A stretch of DNA of 64,000 nt from Burkholderiales bacterium (GTDB taxonomy: Bacteria > Pseudomonadota > Gammaproteobacteria > Burkholderiales > Burkholderiaceae_D). The notes under the pieces are model-generated. The model worked only from the letters and a program-made list of their open reading frames with translations, searched no databases and was not told the origin of the DNA. How positions within the stretch are numbered: position 1 is the first letter of the stretch; every line of letters starts with the position of its first letter. Below, one piece after another: positions 11,444 through 21,616 of this stretch. Both the position numbers and the translations under genes were made by a program. The DNA lies in the NCBI GenBank assembly GCA_016200895.1, contig JACQDX010000132.1, positions 1 to 64,000 on the forward strand, in the 5' to 3' direction.

Positions 11444-12115
11444 TTATTTTTCCGAAGCAGATGAAACAGCGTTAGCGTGCGTAACGTATTGTGCTCCGTT
11501 ATTGATGGCGGGAGAAAATCGTTGATGTGCCATCAGATAACTGTCAATTCGCGGATCGCGCAGCATATCGATTTCTACCGGCTTTTTATCACTGCCCGAC
11601 ATAAGCTGAGAAGCTTGCTTGGCGGGCTCATTCACTGCCAGAGTACCCGGATTCTCGGAGTGATTGGCCAACTGTACATTGCCCGAGCTTGCAGCCTTGC
11701 TGCTGATTTGATTCGTTGCATCAGGCTTAGCTTGAAATAATTGCAACTGCGGAATCATGATAAAGGCGAATACTGCTGCAGCGGCCATACTGGCTACGGC
11801 TGCGTAAGCGCCGAGGAATTTCTGTTTCCCTTGCTTGTCCTGAGCTTTGCTTTTCTGCATGGCTGCTGGTGCCAAAATGACAGGTTCAGCATTCAATTTT
11901 TCAGAAAAGCGCTGCGAAAAATCTGCGCTGAAGGGAATAGCCAATTCTTCTGAGCGAAGCACATCACCTATCTGGTGATAGATTTCCCATGCATCTTTGC
12001 TTTCTGCTTCATTTAAACTCGCAAGCAGGGAATCCAGCTGAGCGTCACTCAATTCGCCATCTGTCATGGCTGAGATGCTCTCGTGTTGATTTGTGCTTTT
12101 GTTCATAATTTTCAC
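11444..12115 (-). CDS. rseA: Anti-sigma factor RseA
   Basis: ESISAMTDGELSDAQLDSLLASL...WEIYHQIGDVLRSEE; TM segment; directly downstream of rpoE. Confidence 0.92.
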   Translation of the reverse strand: MKIMNKSTNQHESISAMTDGELSDAQLDSLLASLNEAESKDAWEIYHQIGDVLRSEELAIPFSADFSQRFSEKLNAEPVILAPAAMQKSKAQDKQGKQKFLGAYAAVASMAAAAVFAFIMIPQLQLFQAKPDATNQISSKAASSGNVQLANHSENPGTLAVNEPAKQASQLMSGSDKKPVEIDMLRDPRIDSYLMAHQRFSPAINNGAQYVTHANAVSSASEK

Positions 12116-12180
12116 CTTTTACCGCTATTTTTGAATTCGTTTGTACTGCTTTTTGTCGGATACAGACTTTGACCAGTGCT

Positions 12181-12783
12181 TCACCAGCGTTGTTCCAGTG
12201 TGGTACCCAACAAGGGTCGTAATTTCTCTGCTATCGCTTCACGCGCCCTGAATATTCTGCTTCTCACCGTCCCTATGGGACATAACATGACTTCTGCAAT
12301 TTCATCGTAGCTCAAGCCTTCTATCTCTCGCAGGGTGATTGCATTTCGCAATTCCTCGGGCAAAGTCAGCATGGCAGAATTGACTGTTTCTGCTATCTGC
12401 TTGCTCGCCAATAGAGACTCTGGCGTATTGATATCCCTTAACCCATCTGCATCCACAAAAGACTCTGCTTCATCCACGTCAGCGTCAGTTGACGTGGGAG
12501 CCCTGCGCCCTTGCGTTACCAAATGGTTTTTCGCTGTGTTTACCCCGATACGGTATAACCAGGTATAAAAAGCGGACTCACCACGAAAATTTGGTAATGC
12601 CCTGTATGCCTTGATAAATGCTTCTTGTACGACATCTTCCGCTTCTGCATGGTCATAGACGAGCCGGGACACGAGCCGCATTAATTTCCTTTGATATTTG
12701 GAAACCAGAAGCTCGAATGCTTTTTTGTCACCACGCTGGACGCGCTCAACCAATAGCTGATCAATTTCGCGTTCTGTCGTCAC
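12181..12783 (-). CDS. rpoE: RNA polymerase sigma-E factor
   Basis: DQLLVERVQRGDKKAFELLVSKYQRKLMRLVSRLV, region 4 LREIEGLSYDEIAEVMLCPIGTVRSRIFRAREA. Confidence 0.96.
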   Translation of the reverse strand: MTTEREIDQLLVERVQRGDKKAFELLVSKYQRKLMRLVSRLVYDHAEAEDVVQEAFIKAYRALPNFRGESAFYTWLYRIGVNTAKNHLVTQGRRAPTSTDADVDEAESFVDADGLRDINTPESLLASKQIAETVNSAMLTLPEELRNAITLREIEGLSYDEIAEVMLCPIGTVRSRIFRAREAIAEKLRPLLGTTLEQRW

Positions 12784-12918
12784 TCATTCATTCCTAATTT
12801 TGCATGGAAAGAGAAAAGCCCGTTCCAAATGCATGTTATTACCATCAACATACGCGATCTATATACAGTCAGAGTCCGCATGATTCCTAAAAGTTCCTTC
12901 GCAGAAGTAAATTTCATG

Positions 12919-13377
12919 TCAGGTCGTTTGATGTTGGCTAATCCATATCAAACTAACTCTCAATGCCTGGAATGCAGCAGGACTCAGTGAATCTGGCAGT
13001 ATAAGCAACTTATGTTCCTTGCCTAGTTCGTCAAGTAAAAAAATTGATAAAAAGTATGGCCAAATACGACTTTTGTGACTTAAATGCACATTCAGTCCTG
13101 CTAATTGCACCTCTTGCTGTGTTTTCAGGTACAGAATCATTTCACCTGTCGTAGAAATACTCAGTTGCCAGCTTTGCTGAATTTGCTGCCAATACCTGAA
13201 AACAAGGTAAGCGCTGCTGCAAAATGAGCTCACGATAATCAGGTAAATGAAATAAGCTGGCACCGGGCCTGGCCTCATTAGCAGCAAAATACTCAGATGC
13301 ACCAATACCTGCATGCAAAAGCATGCCATCAGCAGTATGCGTGAAGCGCGGGTAACAATATGCAGTGCTATCGTCAT
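12919..13377 (-). CDS. Small membrane protein, YgfX/CptA-like
   Basis: Two N-terminal TM helices; C-terminal ...HKLLILPDSLSPAAFQALRVSLIW resembles the YgfX pattern; lies between fabF and rpoE. Confidence 0.55.
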   Translation of the reverse strand: MTIALHIVTRASRILLMACFCMQVLVHLSILLLMRPGPVPAYFIYLIIVSSFCSSAYLVFRYWQQIQQSWQLSISTTGEMILYLKTQQEVQLAGLNVHLSHKSRIWPYFLSIFLLDELGKEHKLLILPDSLSPAAFQALRVSLIWISQHQTT

Positions 13378-13381
13378 GGTA

Positions 13382-13420
13382 AAAAAAATGGCACTTCATT
13401 TCGCTTGAAATGAAGTGCCA
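13382..13420 (-). terminator. Rho-independent terminator of the fab cluster
   Basis: TGGCACTTCATTTC-GCTT-GAAATGAAGTGCCA (14-bp stem), minus-strand U-run. Confidence 0.85.
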
Positions 13421-13438
13421 AGGCTAATTTTTTAAAAA

Positions 13439-14680
13439 TCAGACTTTTGCAAATATCAGTGTGCCATTCGTTCCGCCAAAGCCGAAGGAATTTTTCACTG
13501 CATAATCCATACGCATATCACGTGCAACATTTGCACAATAATCGAGATCACATGCTGGATCCTGATTAAAGATATTCATGGTAGGTGGTGAAACCTGATT
13601 ATGCAGGGCAAGAACCGTAAACAAGGATTCCAGACCACCCGCACCGCCCAGCAAATGTCCGGTCATCGATTTGGTCGAATTGATGGTCATCTTGTATGCA
13701 TGGTCAGCAAAAGTGGCTTTGATTGCGTCTGTTTCGTTCTGATCACCGATTGATGTAGATGTGCCATGCGCATTCAGATAACTGATTTGCTCAGGGTTAA
13801 TCTCAGCATCTTTCATGGCATTAATCATACTTCGACGCGGACCATCCATAGTAGGTGTGGTGATGTGATAAGCATCAGCGCTCATGCCAAAGCCGATGAC
13901 TTCAGCATAAATTTTTGCATCACGCGCTTTGGCATGCTCATATTCTTCCAGAACCATGACACCAGCGCCTTCACCCAGGACAAAACCATCACGGTCTTTA
14001 TCCCAAGGGCGAGAAGCAGTAGCTGGATCATCGTTTCTGGTTGAGAGTGCCCTTGCCGAAGCGAAGCCACCCAGACCCAGAGGAGAAATCGTCGATTCGG
14101 CACCGCCAGCGATCATCACATCGGCATCACCATACTCAATCATACGGGCCGCAGAACCTATGCAATGCAAGCCAGTAGTACAAGCCGTCACTATCGCAAG
14201 ATTAGGCCCTTTCAGACCATACTTGATCGACAGATTGCCAGAAATCATATTGATGATCGAGGCCGGCACAAAGAACGGGCTGATACGGCGTGGTCCACGC
14301 GCAATCAAAGTTTCCTTGGTTTCCTCTATCAACGGCAAACCGCCAATACCTGAACCTACGATGACGCCAATACGATCTGCATTTTCTTCGGTGACCGCAA
14401 GACCAGAGTCTTGAAACGCCTGCATCCCTGCGGCAATGCCGTAGTGAATAAAGGTGTCCATGTTGCGCGCTTCTTTTGCCGGAATATAATCCTCGACATT
14501 AAAGCCTTTCACCTCACCTGCAAAATGCGTGGTAAATGGTGTTGCATCAAATTTGGTAATCGTTGCAATTCCGGATTTACCTGAAGTGATGGCACTCCAG
14601 GCATCTGCAACAGTATTGCCGACTGGCGAAATACAACCGAGCCCGGTTACAACGACTCGACGTTTAAGCGAACGACTCAA
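13439..14680 (-). CDS. fabF: 3-oxoacyl-ACP synthase II
   Basis: [61 protein letters not shown]. Confidence 0.97.
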   Translation of the reverse strand: MSRSLKRRVVVTGLGCISPVGNTVADAWSAITSGKSGIATITKFDATPFTTHFAGEVKGFNVEDYIPAKEARNMDTFIHYGIAAGMQAFQDSGLAVTEENADRIGVIVGSGIGGLPLIEETKETLIARGPRRISPFFVPASIINMISGNLSIKYGLKGPNLAIVTACTTGLHCIGSAARMIEYGDADVMIAGGAESTISPLGLGGFASARALSTRNDDPATASRPWDKDRDGFVLGEGAGVMVLEEYEHAKARDAKIYAEVIGFGMSADAYHITTPTMDGPRRSMINAMKDAEINPEQISYLNAHGTSTSIGDQNETDAIKATFADHAYKMTINSTKSMTGHLLGGAGGLESLFTVLALHNQVSPPTMNIFNQDPACDLDYCANVARDMRMDYAVKNSFGFGGTNGTLIFAKV

Positions 14681-14713
14681 GCGTTTCTCCTGGATTTGAA
14701 AAAATTCGACTAA

Positions 14714-14953
14714 TTAAGCCTTCAGATGGGCTTTAGCGTAGTCAATCGCTTGTTGAACAGTAGTGATTTTCTCAGCTTGTTCGTCAGGGATTTCCATTTC
14801 GAATTCGTCTTCGAGGGCCATCACCAGTTCAACTGTGTCCAAAGAGTCTGCACCCAAATCATCTACGAAAGAAGATTCGATTTTGATGTCAGCTTCAGCG
14901 ACGCCCAGTTGTTCAGCGACGATTTTCTTAACGCGTTGTTCGATATCGGACAT
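14714..14953 (-). CDS. acpP: Acyl carrier protein (start trimmed to [10 protein letters not shown])
   Basis: [18 protein letters not shown]...[35 protein letters not shown]. Confidence 0.97.
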   Translation of the reverse strand: MSDIEQRVKKIVAEQLGVAEADIKIESSFVDDLGADSLDTVELVMALEDEFEMEIPDEQAEKITTVQQAIDYAKAHLKA

Positions 14954-15105
14954 GTGTGTCTCCAGTGAAAAAATCAAAAAAATAAGGGCCTACAGAAAGG
15001 TGCGCGCATTTTAGCAGGTTTGCGGGCAAAAAAAGCAAGCCTCTGATCCTCAGCAACAACTCCTGCTATTTTCGTCGAAGTTACCTATAAAAATCAACAA
15101 AATGA

Positions 15106-15858
15106 TTAGGCCAGATACATCCCGCCATTCACATGCAGTGTCGTGCCTGTGATATACCCAGCATCTGGAGATGCTAAAAACACGGTTGCAGCTGCAACAT
15201 CTTCCGGTCTGCCGAGTTTGGCAAGGGGAATTTGCTGCAAAATTGCCGCTTTTTGCTCATCATTCAAGGCTCTGGTCATATCAGTGTCGATAAAACCCGG
15301 CGCAACACAGTTGACCGTGATATTGCGGCTACCTATTTCCCTGGCCAATGCACGGCTCATACCAGCTACACCTGCTTTCGCAGCAGCATAGTTCATTTGC
15401 CCAGGATTACCAGATGAACCAACCACCGAAGTAATATTAATGATACGGCCATGCTTGGCCTTCATCATGCCACGCAATACCGCGCGCGACAAACGCGCAA
15501 CGGACGTCAGGTTGGTAGAGATAACACTATCCCATTCCTCCTCCTTCATGCGCATGGCCAATTGGTCCTGGGTAATACCGGCGTTATTGACCAAAATAGA
15601 CAGGCTGCCAAATTCTTTCTGGATTTCATCTACCAGACTGGAGGTACGCTCTACGTCGTTGACATTGAAAGCAACGCCCTTGCCTGAGCCCGGTGCCAAC
15701 TCTTCCAGATAAGCAGTAATTGCTGCCGCACCAGATTCTGTGGTCGCAGTACCGATGACCTTAGCGCCTGCCTTGGCCAGACCAATAGCAATTGCCTTGC
15801 CGATACCGCGGGATGCGCCAGTGACCAATGCCACTTGATTTTCTAATTGTTGAGTCAT
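15106..15858 (-). CDS. fabG: 3-oxoacyl-ACP reductase
   Basis: VALVTGASRGIGKAIA, NNAGITQDQLAMRMK, YAAAKAGVAGMSRALAREIGSRNITVNCVAPGFIDTDMT. Confidence 0.97.
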   Translation of the reverse strand: MTQQLENQVALVTGASRGIGKAIAIGLAKAGAKVIGTATTESGAAAITAYLEELAPGSGKGVAFNVNDVERTSSLVDEIQKEFGSLSILVNNAGITQDQLAMRMKEEEWDSVISTNLTSVARLSRAVLRGMMKAKHGRIINITSVVGSSGNPGQMNYAAAKAGVAGMSRALAREIGSRNITVNCVAPGFIDTDMTRALNDEQKAAILQQIPLAKLGRPEDVAAATVFLASPDAGYITGTTLHVNGGMYLA

Positions 15859-16796
15859 TTCAAGAGTTCCAATACTTTTTCCAAACTTGCCTGATCAAAT
15901 ATAGTGTCGCCTGTCAATTCTGACTGAATACGCTTGGTCAGACCTGTCAATACCTTGCCTGGGCCGCATTCGACTACATGCGTAATGCCATCGGCATGCA
16001 TCTTGTTGATGGTTTCTACCCAGCGCACCGGACTTGCGGCCTGCCTGACAAGTGCATCCTTAATTGTTGCGACATCATTTACAACAGCAACATCGACGTT
16101 ATTAATCAATGGAGTTGTTGGGACAGAAAATGGAATGCTGGCCAGATATTCACGTAGCTTATCGGACGCGGGCTTGAGTAGAGAAGAGTGAAAAGGGGCA
16201 GAAACTGCTAAAGGCAATGCACGCTTGGCACCTTTTGCCTTGGCAATTTCACAGGCACGGTCCACAGCGGCTTTATTACCAGCAATGACAACTTGCGCTG
16301 GTGCATTGAAATTCACGGCCTCTACCACTTCGCCAGGCACTGCAGCCATTGCTTCAGTGCATGCGGCATGCACATCTTCATCTGACAAACCTAAAATTGC
16401 AGCCATGCCGCCCTGCCCTACAGGCACGGCATCTTGCATGGCTTGCGCGCGGAAGCGCACCATAGGCACAGCGTCCTTGAAAGCAATCACGCCAGCAGCA
16501 ACCAGGGCAGAATACTCACCCAAACTGTGACCAGCCACCAGCTTGGGTGCAGCACCACCTGCTGCGATCCAGGCACGATAGCAAGCTACGGCTGCCGTCA
16601 GCATGACTGGCTGGGTATTTGTGGTCAGATCCAATGCTTCTTTTGGACCTTCGTTAATCATCTTGCCCAAATCCAGCTGCAGCACATCAGATGCTTCAGC
16701 AATGGTTTGTTGCACGACGGGATTATCAGCAAAGCCATTCAACATACCTATCGCTTGCGAACCCTGCCCAGGAAATACAAATGCAAATTGCGTCAT
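15855..16796 (-). CDS. fabD: Malonyl-CoA:ACP transacylase
   Basis: FAFVFPGQGSQAIGM, VAGHSLGEYSALVAAG, VSAPFHSSLLKPA. Confidence 0.97.
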   Translation of the reverse strand: MTQFAFVFPGQGSQAIGMLNGFADNPVVQQTIAEASDVLQLDLGKMINEGPKEALDLTTNTQPVMLTAAVACYRAWIAAGGAAPKLVAGHSLGEYSALVAAGVIAFKDAVPMVRFRAQAMQDAVPVGQGGMAAILGLSDEDVHAACTEAMAAVPGEVVEAVNFNAPAQVVIAGNKAAVDRACEIAKAKGAKRALPLAVSAPFHSSLLKPASDKLREYLASIPFSVPTTPLINNVDVAVVNDVATIKDALVRQAASPVRWVETINKMHADGITHVVECGPGKVLTGLTKRIQSELTGDTIFDQASLEKVLELLK

Positions 16797-16870
16797 TTCT
16801 TATCTCTAATCTTATCTCTAATATTCATTATTGATGTCCAACTTGATTGCAGGCTCTTTTACCAGAATCC

Positions 16871-17857
16871 TTACATCTTGACGATGGCTGCACCCCAGGT
16901 AAAGCCACCACCCACACCTTCCAGCATCACTGTATGACCAGGCTTGACCCGACCATCACGCACCGCCAGATCCAGAGCCAGTGGTATCGAAGCTGCAGAG
17001 GTATTGCCATGCTGATCAACCGTGACGACTACCCTGTCCATAGGCATGCGCATTTTTTTTGCAGTGCTTTGCATGATGCGTATATTTGCCTGATGCGGTA
17101 TCAGCCAGTCGATCTGATCTGTAGTCAGCCCAGCGATTTCCAGCGCCTCGTTGGCAACCTTCTCCAGCAAATTAACAGCAAGCTTGAAGACAGCCTGACC
17201 ATCCATATACAAAAATGCGCTACCTTCAACTACGCCACCCTGGACATTGCCTGGCACGCATAAAATATTGGCATAGCTGCCATCGGCATGCAATTTGGTG
17301 GCCAGCACACCGGGCTCGTCCGAGCGTGACATGACGATTGCACCAGCGCCATCACCAAACAGTACGCAGGTAGTGCGGTCTTCAAAGTTCAGAATGCGGG
17401 AAAATACCTCAGCACCAATTACCAGCACGTTTTTATGATTGCCTGCCTTGATCATGCTGTCAGCAATGGACATGGCATACATGAAGCCACTGCATACCGC
17501 TTGCACATCAACTGCTGCTGCACCATTTGTAATACCTAGCTTGTTTTGCACTACGCAGGCAGTACTGGGGAAGCCACCGAGAAAATCAGGTGTTGAGGTT
17601 GCCAGCACGATCAAATCAATATCGTTGGCCTGCATTTTAGCGGCATCCAGTGCAAGCTTTGCAGCTTCCACCGCCATATCACTGGTCGAAACAGAAGGCT
17701 CAGCATAGTGGCGGAAAGAAATCCCGCTACGGGAAAATATCCACTCGTCCGAAGTTTCTATGCCCTTCGCCGCCAGTTGATCGGTCAATTCCTGATTGCT
17801 TACTTTTTTGGGAGGCAAATAGCTGCCTGTACCTATAATTTTGCTATAGAAAGTCAT
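16871..17857 (-). CDS. fabH: 3-oxoacyl-ACP synthase III
   Basis: [54 protein letters not shown]. Confidence 0.97.
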   Translation of the reverse strand: MTFYSKIIGTGSYLPPKKVSNQELTDQLAAKGIETSDEWIFSRSGISFRHYAEPSVSTSDMAVEAAKLALDAAKMQANDIDLIVLATSTPDFLGGFPSTACVVQNKLGITNGAAAVDVQAVCSGFMYAMSIADSMIKAGNHKNVLVIGAEVFSRILNFEDRTTCVLFGDGAGAIVMSRSDEPGVLATKLHADGSYANILCVPGNVQGGVVEGSAFLYMDGQAVFKLAVNLLEKVANEALEIAGLTTDQIDWLIPHQANIRIMQSTAKKMRMPMDRVVVTVDQHGNTSAASIPLALDLAVRDGRVKPGHTVMLEGVGGGFTWGAAIVKM

Positions 17858-18990
17858 GCGGTTTTCTGTACCAAGAGTTCATTATTGTCTGGAGCAACTA
17901 CTTCAGCAACGGCCTCAGCATCTGCCATTGGCATCAATTTTGCCATTGAAGTTGCAATGCGTGACAATACATCATTTTTAGCGGCATCGAATGCGCGCTG
18001 TATTGCCCACTCATAACTATATTTATCTGCACTACCATGGCTTTTAAATACCAGACCACGCAAGCCCAGCAAACTGCCGCCATTGTAGTTGGAAGGATTC
18101 ATGGTACGTGAGATGGATTTCAGAGCACCACGCGCAAAAATCGCGCCCAACATATTCAGGGGATTACTCTTGAAGGCTGCTGTCAGTGTTATTTTTACAA
18201 AGCGCCCCATGCCTTCAGCCGCTTTCAGGGTGACATTGCCGACAAAGCCATCACAAACGACGATATCTGTCGTGCCTTCAAAAATATCATTTCCTTCGAC
18301 ATTGCCATAAAAATTCAAAAGGCCACGTTCATGATCGGCACGCAGTAATTGTGCTGTTTTTTTGACGACATCATTACCCTTGATATCTTCTTCACCTACA
18401 TTCAATAAGCCTATGCTTGGCTTATCTTTGCCCTCCAGTGCAGACACCAGGGCAGAACCCATGATGGCAAACTGATGCAGGTGCAGAGGCTCGCAATCTA
18501 CATTCGCTCCCAGATCCAGCATATAGGTAGGAAGATTTTTTTGATTTGGCAAGATGCTGCAAATTGCCGGGCGGTCAACGCCCTGCATGGTTTTCAACAC
18601 ATAGCGTGACACTGCCATCAGCGCGCCGGTGTTACCCGCAGAAACGCAGGCCTGGGCGGTGCCTTCTTTAACCTGGTTGATGGCGACACGCATGGAAGAA
18701 TCTTTCTTGCGGCGCAAGGCAACTTCTATCGGGTCATCCATCTCTACCACTTCTGTGGCATTGATAATTTTCAAGCGTGTGTGTGCACTGGCATGTAGCT
18801 TCTTCAGCTCGGCCTGAATGATTGATTCAGAACCCACCAGGAGAAATTCAACATCAGGTTCGCGATTGGCAAAAGCAACAGCTGCTGCCACTGTAACTGC
18901 CGGGCCATGATCTCCGCCCATGCAGTCTATGGAAATTTTAATTGTCATGTAGTGATACGAAACTTCAATCCGAAACAGCGAGTGTATCAA
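17854..18990 (-). CDS. plsX: Phosphate acyltransferase PlsX (start probably internal, [15 protein letters not shown])
   Basis: [46 protein letters not shown]. Confidence 0.95.
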   Translation of the reverse strand: MIHSLFRIEVSYHYMTIKISIDCMGGDHGPAVTVAAAVAFANREPDVEFLLVGSESIIQAELKKLHASAHTRLKIINATEVVEMDDPIEVALRRKKDSSMRVAINQVKEGTAQACVSAGNTGALMAVSRYVLKTMQGVDRPAICSILPNQKNLPTYMLDLGANVDCEPLHLHQFAIMGSALVSALEGKDKPSIGLLNVGEEDIKGNDVVKKTAQLLRADHERGLLNFYGNVEGNDIFEGTTDIVVCDGFVGNVTLKAAEGMGRFVKITLTAAFKSNPLNMLGAIFARGALKSISRTMNPSNYNGGSLLGLRGLVFKSHGSADKYSYEWAIQRAFDAAKNDVLSRIATSMAKLMPMADAEAVAEVVAPDNNELLVQKTA

Positions 18991-19145
18991 ACCGGGACAG
19001 ACATCATCCCGAATTAATTTTTCAAAAGCAGGATTATCTCAAAAATTCAAAGACTCACCGACAACAATTCAATCAAAAAAGTAAATTAAGTCCCCACTCA
19101 ACTCTGCAAGCATGCGGTATGCAAGTAATTCCAGAAGGTTAACGC

Positions 19146-19188
19146 AAAAAAGCGGCGCCAAGTCAGAGACTCGTCACGCCGCTTCTTT
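19146..19188 (-). terminator. Rho-independent terminator downstream of rpmF
   Basis: AAAAAAGCGGCG...CGCCGCTTCTTT. Confidence 0.6.
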
Positions 19189-19202
19189 ACCAGGAACAGA
19201 GA

Positions 19203-19385
19203 TTACTCGTCGTTCTTGGTTTTCAATACTTTACGGCCACGGTAAAAGCCGTTAGGGCTGATGTGGTGACGCAGATGTGTTTCACCAGTTGTTGGCTCGA
19301 TACCCAGTTGCGGTGCAACCAGGAAATCGTGGGAACGGTGCATGCCACGCTTGGATGGGGATTTTTTATTTTGCTGAACTGCCAT
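19203..19385 (-). CDS. rpmF: 50S ribosomal protein L32
   Basis: [22 protein letters not shown]...[21 protein letters not shown]. Confidence 0.98.
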   Translation of the reverse strand: MAVQQNKKSPSKRGMHRSHDFLVAPQLGIEPTTGETHLRHHISPNGFYRGRKVLKTKNDE

Positions 19386-19509
19386 GATAACTCCTAATAC
19401 TTCAAAAAATGTTTCTAAAATTTAACACGCCTGGTTGAAGAATGCGAACATCAGCAACCAAGAATCCCTAACAATACTTCGACCTGAGTGTTTTTTCAGA
19501 ATAATGCCA

Positions 19510-20034
19510 CTAGGTACGCCCATTAATTTTCTTCAGCACGGCAAAAGGTGAAACTTTTTTACCGACTTCCGCGTCAATCGCTGCAGTAGTATCTGCTGAA
19601 GCCAACGGTAGATCCGGGCATACTGCATGTTTGGGCGATTGGGGTATTGCCAGTAGCGCCTCATCTTCTATCAAATCCATGACATTGAATGTTTTGCTAC
19701 CTACTACAACATCGATCTCGTCATCCTCGAGCAATGCATCAATTTCATCTGCATTTTCTTCGTTTTTGGCGAGTATCAATTTGGATTCAGAGTCAATATC
19801 AAATGCAAACGGTGTCAAACAACGCTGACACATCAACTGCACTGAACCATTCACAGACAATTTCAACTGCGCATGGCCCAGCTTGTCATTTCCACCCTGC
19901 AGAGACCAGTTCAACGCACCTTCAGTGTTTGCACTTTCTTCTGACAGGCGAGGTAAATCTGCGACTAAAATGCTTCCCGAACGCTGCTCTTCGAGCCGGG
20001 AGAACGTGAAAGCGTCAATCACAAATGCTTGCAT
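19510..20034 (-). CDS. YceD family (DUF177) protein
   Basis: LMCQRCLTPFAFDID motif; immediately upstream of rpmF. Confidence 0.92.
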   Translation of the reverse strand: MQAFVIDAFTFSRLEEQRSGSILVADLPRLSEESANTEGALNWSLQGGNDKLGHAQLKLSVNGSVQLMCQRCLTPFAFDIDSESKLILAKNEENADEIDALLEDDEIDVVVGSKTFNVMDLIEDEALLAIPQSPKHAVCPDLPLASADTTAAIDAEVGKKVSPFAVLKKINGRT

Positions 20035-20123
20035 AGGATTATTTGAACCCAGAAAACCTGCGATAATAACAGGATTACACCTAAGTAGTCAAAGAATTGG
20101 CATGATTTTTTCACGCCACAGCT

Positions 20124-20762
20124 ATGAAAATCACAGGAAATGTTTTCACAATGCAAACAAATAAGCAGCAAAGCAGGCTGATACTGGCATCGTGCTCAGT
20201 TTACCGCCGTGAATTGCTGGCAAGATTGCAATTCAATTTCGAAAGTATAGCACCTGAACTTGATGAAAGCCCCAGGACAGGCGAAAGCCCCAAACAAACC
20301 GCCTTGCGCCTGGCGCATGAAAAAGCGAAAGCGATAGCAAAAAATCACCCTGAAGCCATCATCATAGGTTCAGACCAGGTTGCTACGCTGGACGGCCTGC
20401 AAATTGGCAAGCCAGGTAATCATGCAGCAGCTTTAAAGCAATTGCAGCTCATGCGTGGACGCGAAGTGGCATTTCATACGGCTTTATGCGTTTTGGACAG
20501 CCGTCAACACGCGCCCTCTCCTGTACAAATTCAAGATATCTGCACGATGGTCAGGTTCAGGGACTTAAGCGATGCAGAACTGGATGCTTATTTACGCATA
20601 GAGCAACCGTATGATTGCGCAGGCAGCGCCAAGAATGAAGGCCTGGGCATCGCCATCATACAAAGTATCAAAAGTGATGACCCAACCGCATTAACCGGCC
20701 TGCCACTTATTGCACTGACCAGCATGTTGCGCAATACCGGCCTGAGTTTCTTCCATCTTTGA
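20124..20762 (+). CDS. Maf-like nucleotide pyrophosphatase
   Basis: RLILASCSVYRRELLARLQFNFESIAPELDES, IIGSDQVA, CAGSAKNEGLGI. Confidence 0.93.
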   Translation: MKITGNVFTMQTNKQQSRLILASCSVYRRELLARLQFNFESIAPELDESPRTGESPKQTALRLAHEKAKAIAKNHPEAIIIGSDQVATLDGLQIGKPGNHAAALKQLQLMRGREVAFHTALCVLDSRQHAPSPVQIQDICTMVRFRDLSDAELDAYLRIEQPYDCAGSAKNEGLGIAIIQSIKSDDPTALTGLPLIALTSMLRNTGLSFFHL

Positions 20763-20804
20763 ATTTATCGTTTTATCCATTTCATAAAATAAAAAATCAT
20801 ACCC

Positions 20805-21557
20805 ATGACAGGCACGCTTTATTTAATCCCCAATACCCTGGGTCTGAACGATGATCAACAAGTTAATTTACTTGCCAGCATCATCCCTGACACCGTACAA
20901 AAAATGACGGCAGAACTCAGCCATTTTGTCGCTGAAAATGCCAAAACCACGCGCGCTTATTTGAAATACCTGTCGCAGGCACACCCCCTGCAAAAAACCA
21001 TGCAGGAAATCCAGATCAGCGAGTTGAATATCAACACACCTGCGCAAGCACTGGAAGGCCTGTTGTTGCCCTTGTTGCAAGGCCATGATGTAGGTTTGAT
21101 ATCTGAAGCTGGCGTGCCCGCTGTTGCCGACCCGGGTGCCGATCTGGTCAGACTTGCTCATCACCGCAATATCAAGGTGCGCCCTTTGGTTGGCCCCTCC
21201 TCGCTGTTGCTGGCTTTGATGGGCAGTGGGCTGAACGGGCAAAGTTTCGCCTTCCATGGCTACTTGCCAACAGATGCCGCTCTACGGGCAAAACGCATCA
21301 AAGAACTCGAAGAGAGATCAAAAAAAGAGAAGCAGACACAGCTACTCATAGAAACCCCTTACCGCAATGCAGCCATGCTGGAAGCACTGAGTAATCACTG
21401 CAATCCAGGTACACTGATATGCGTGGCAACAGATTTGAGCCTGGACACCGAATCCTTGCAAACAAAACCTGCTGCCGAATGGAAAAGCAGTTTGAGTAAG
21501 CAACAAGGCCCTGATTTTCATAAAAAACCGACAGTTTTTTTATTCTTGAGCAATTAA
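20805..21557 (+). CDS. SAM-dependent tetrapyrrole methylase-family protein (RsmI-related)
   Basis: LISEAGVPAVADPGADLVRLAHHRNIKVRPLVGPSSLLLALMGSGLNGQSFAFHGYLP, LIETPYRN. Confidence 0.88.
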   Translation: MTGTLYLIPNTLGLNDDQQVNLLASIIPDTVQKMTAELSHFVAENAKTTRAYLKYLSQAHPLQKTMQEIQISELNINTPAQALEGLLLPLLQGHDVGLISEAGVPAVADPGADLVRLAHHRNIKVRPLVGPSSLLLALMGSGLNGQSFAFHGYLPTDAALRAKRIKELEERSKKEKQTQLLIETPYRNAAMLEALSNHCNPGTLICVATDLSLDTESLQTKPAAEWKSSLSKQQGPDFHKKPTVFLFLSN

Positions 21558-21565
21558 AAAGTGTA

Positions 21566-21575
21566 CGACCGGTCG
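21566..21575. promoter_or_regulatory. Possible operator palindrome upstream of yqhD
   Basis: CGACCGGTCG perfect 10-bp palindrome 47 bp before the ATG at 21623. Confidence 0.35.
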
Positions 21576-21616
21576 ATTTTTTTCTATTTGCGCTAAGATG
21601 TCTTTTTTCTGGAGGA

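Noticed and set aside
16434-16937. 167-aa plus-strand ORF across the fabD/fabH junction
   Set aside because: Antisense to fabD and fabH; no independent coding signal.
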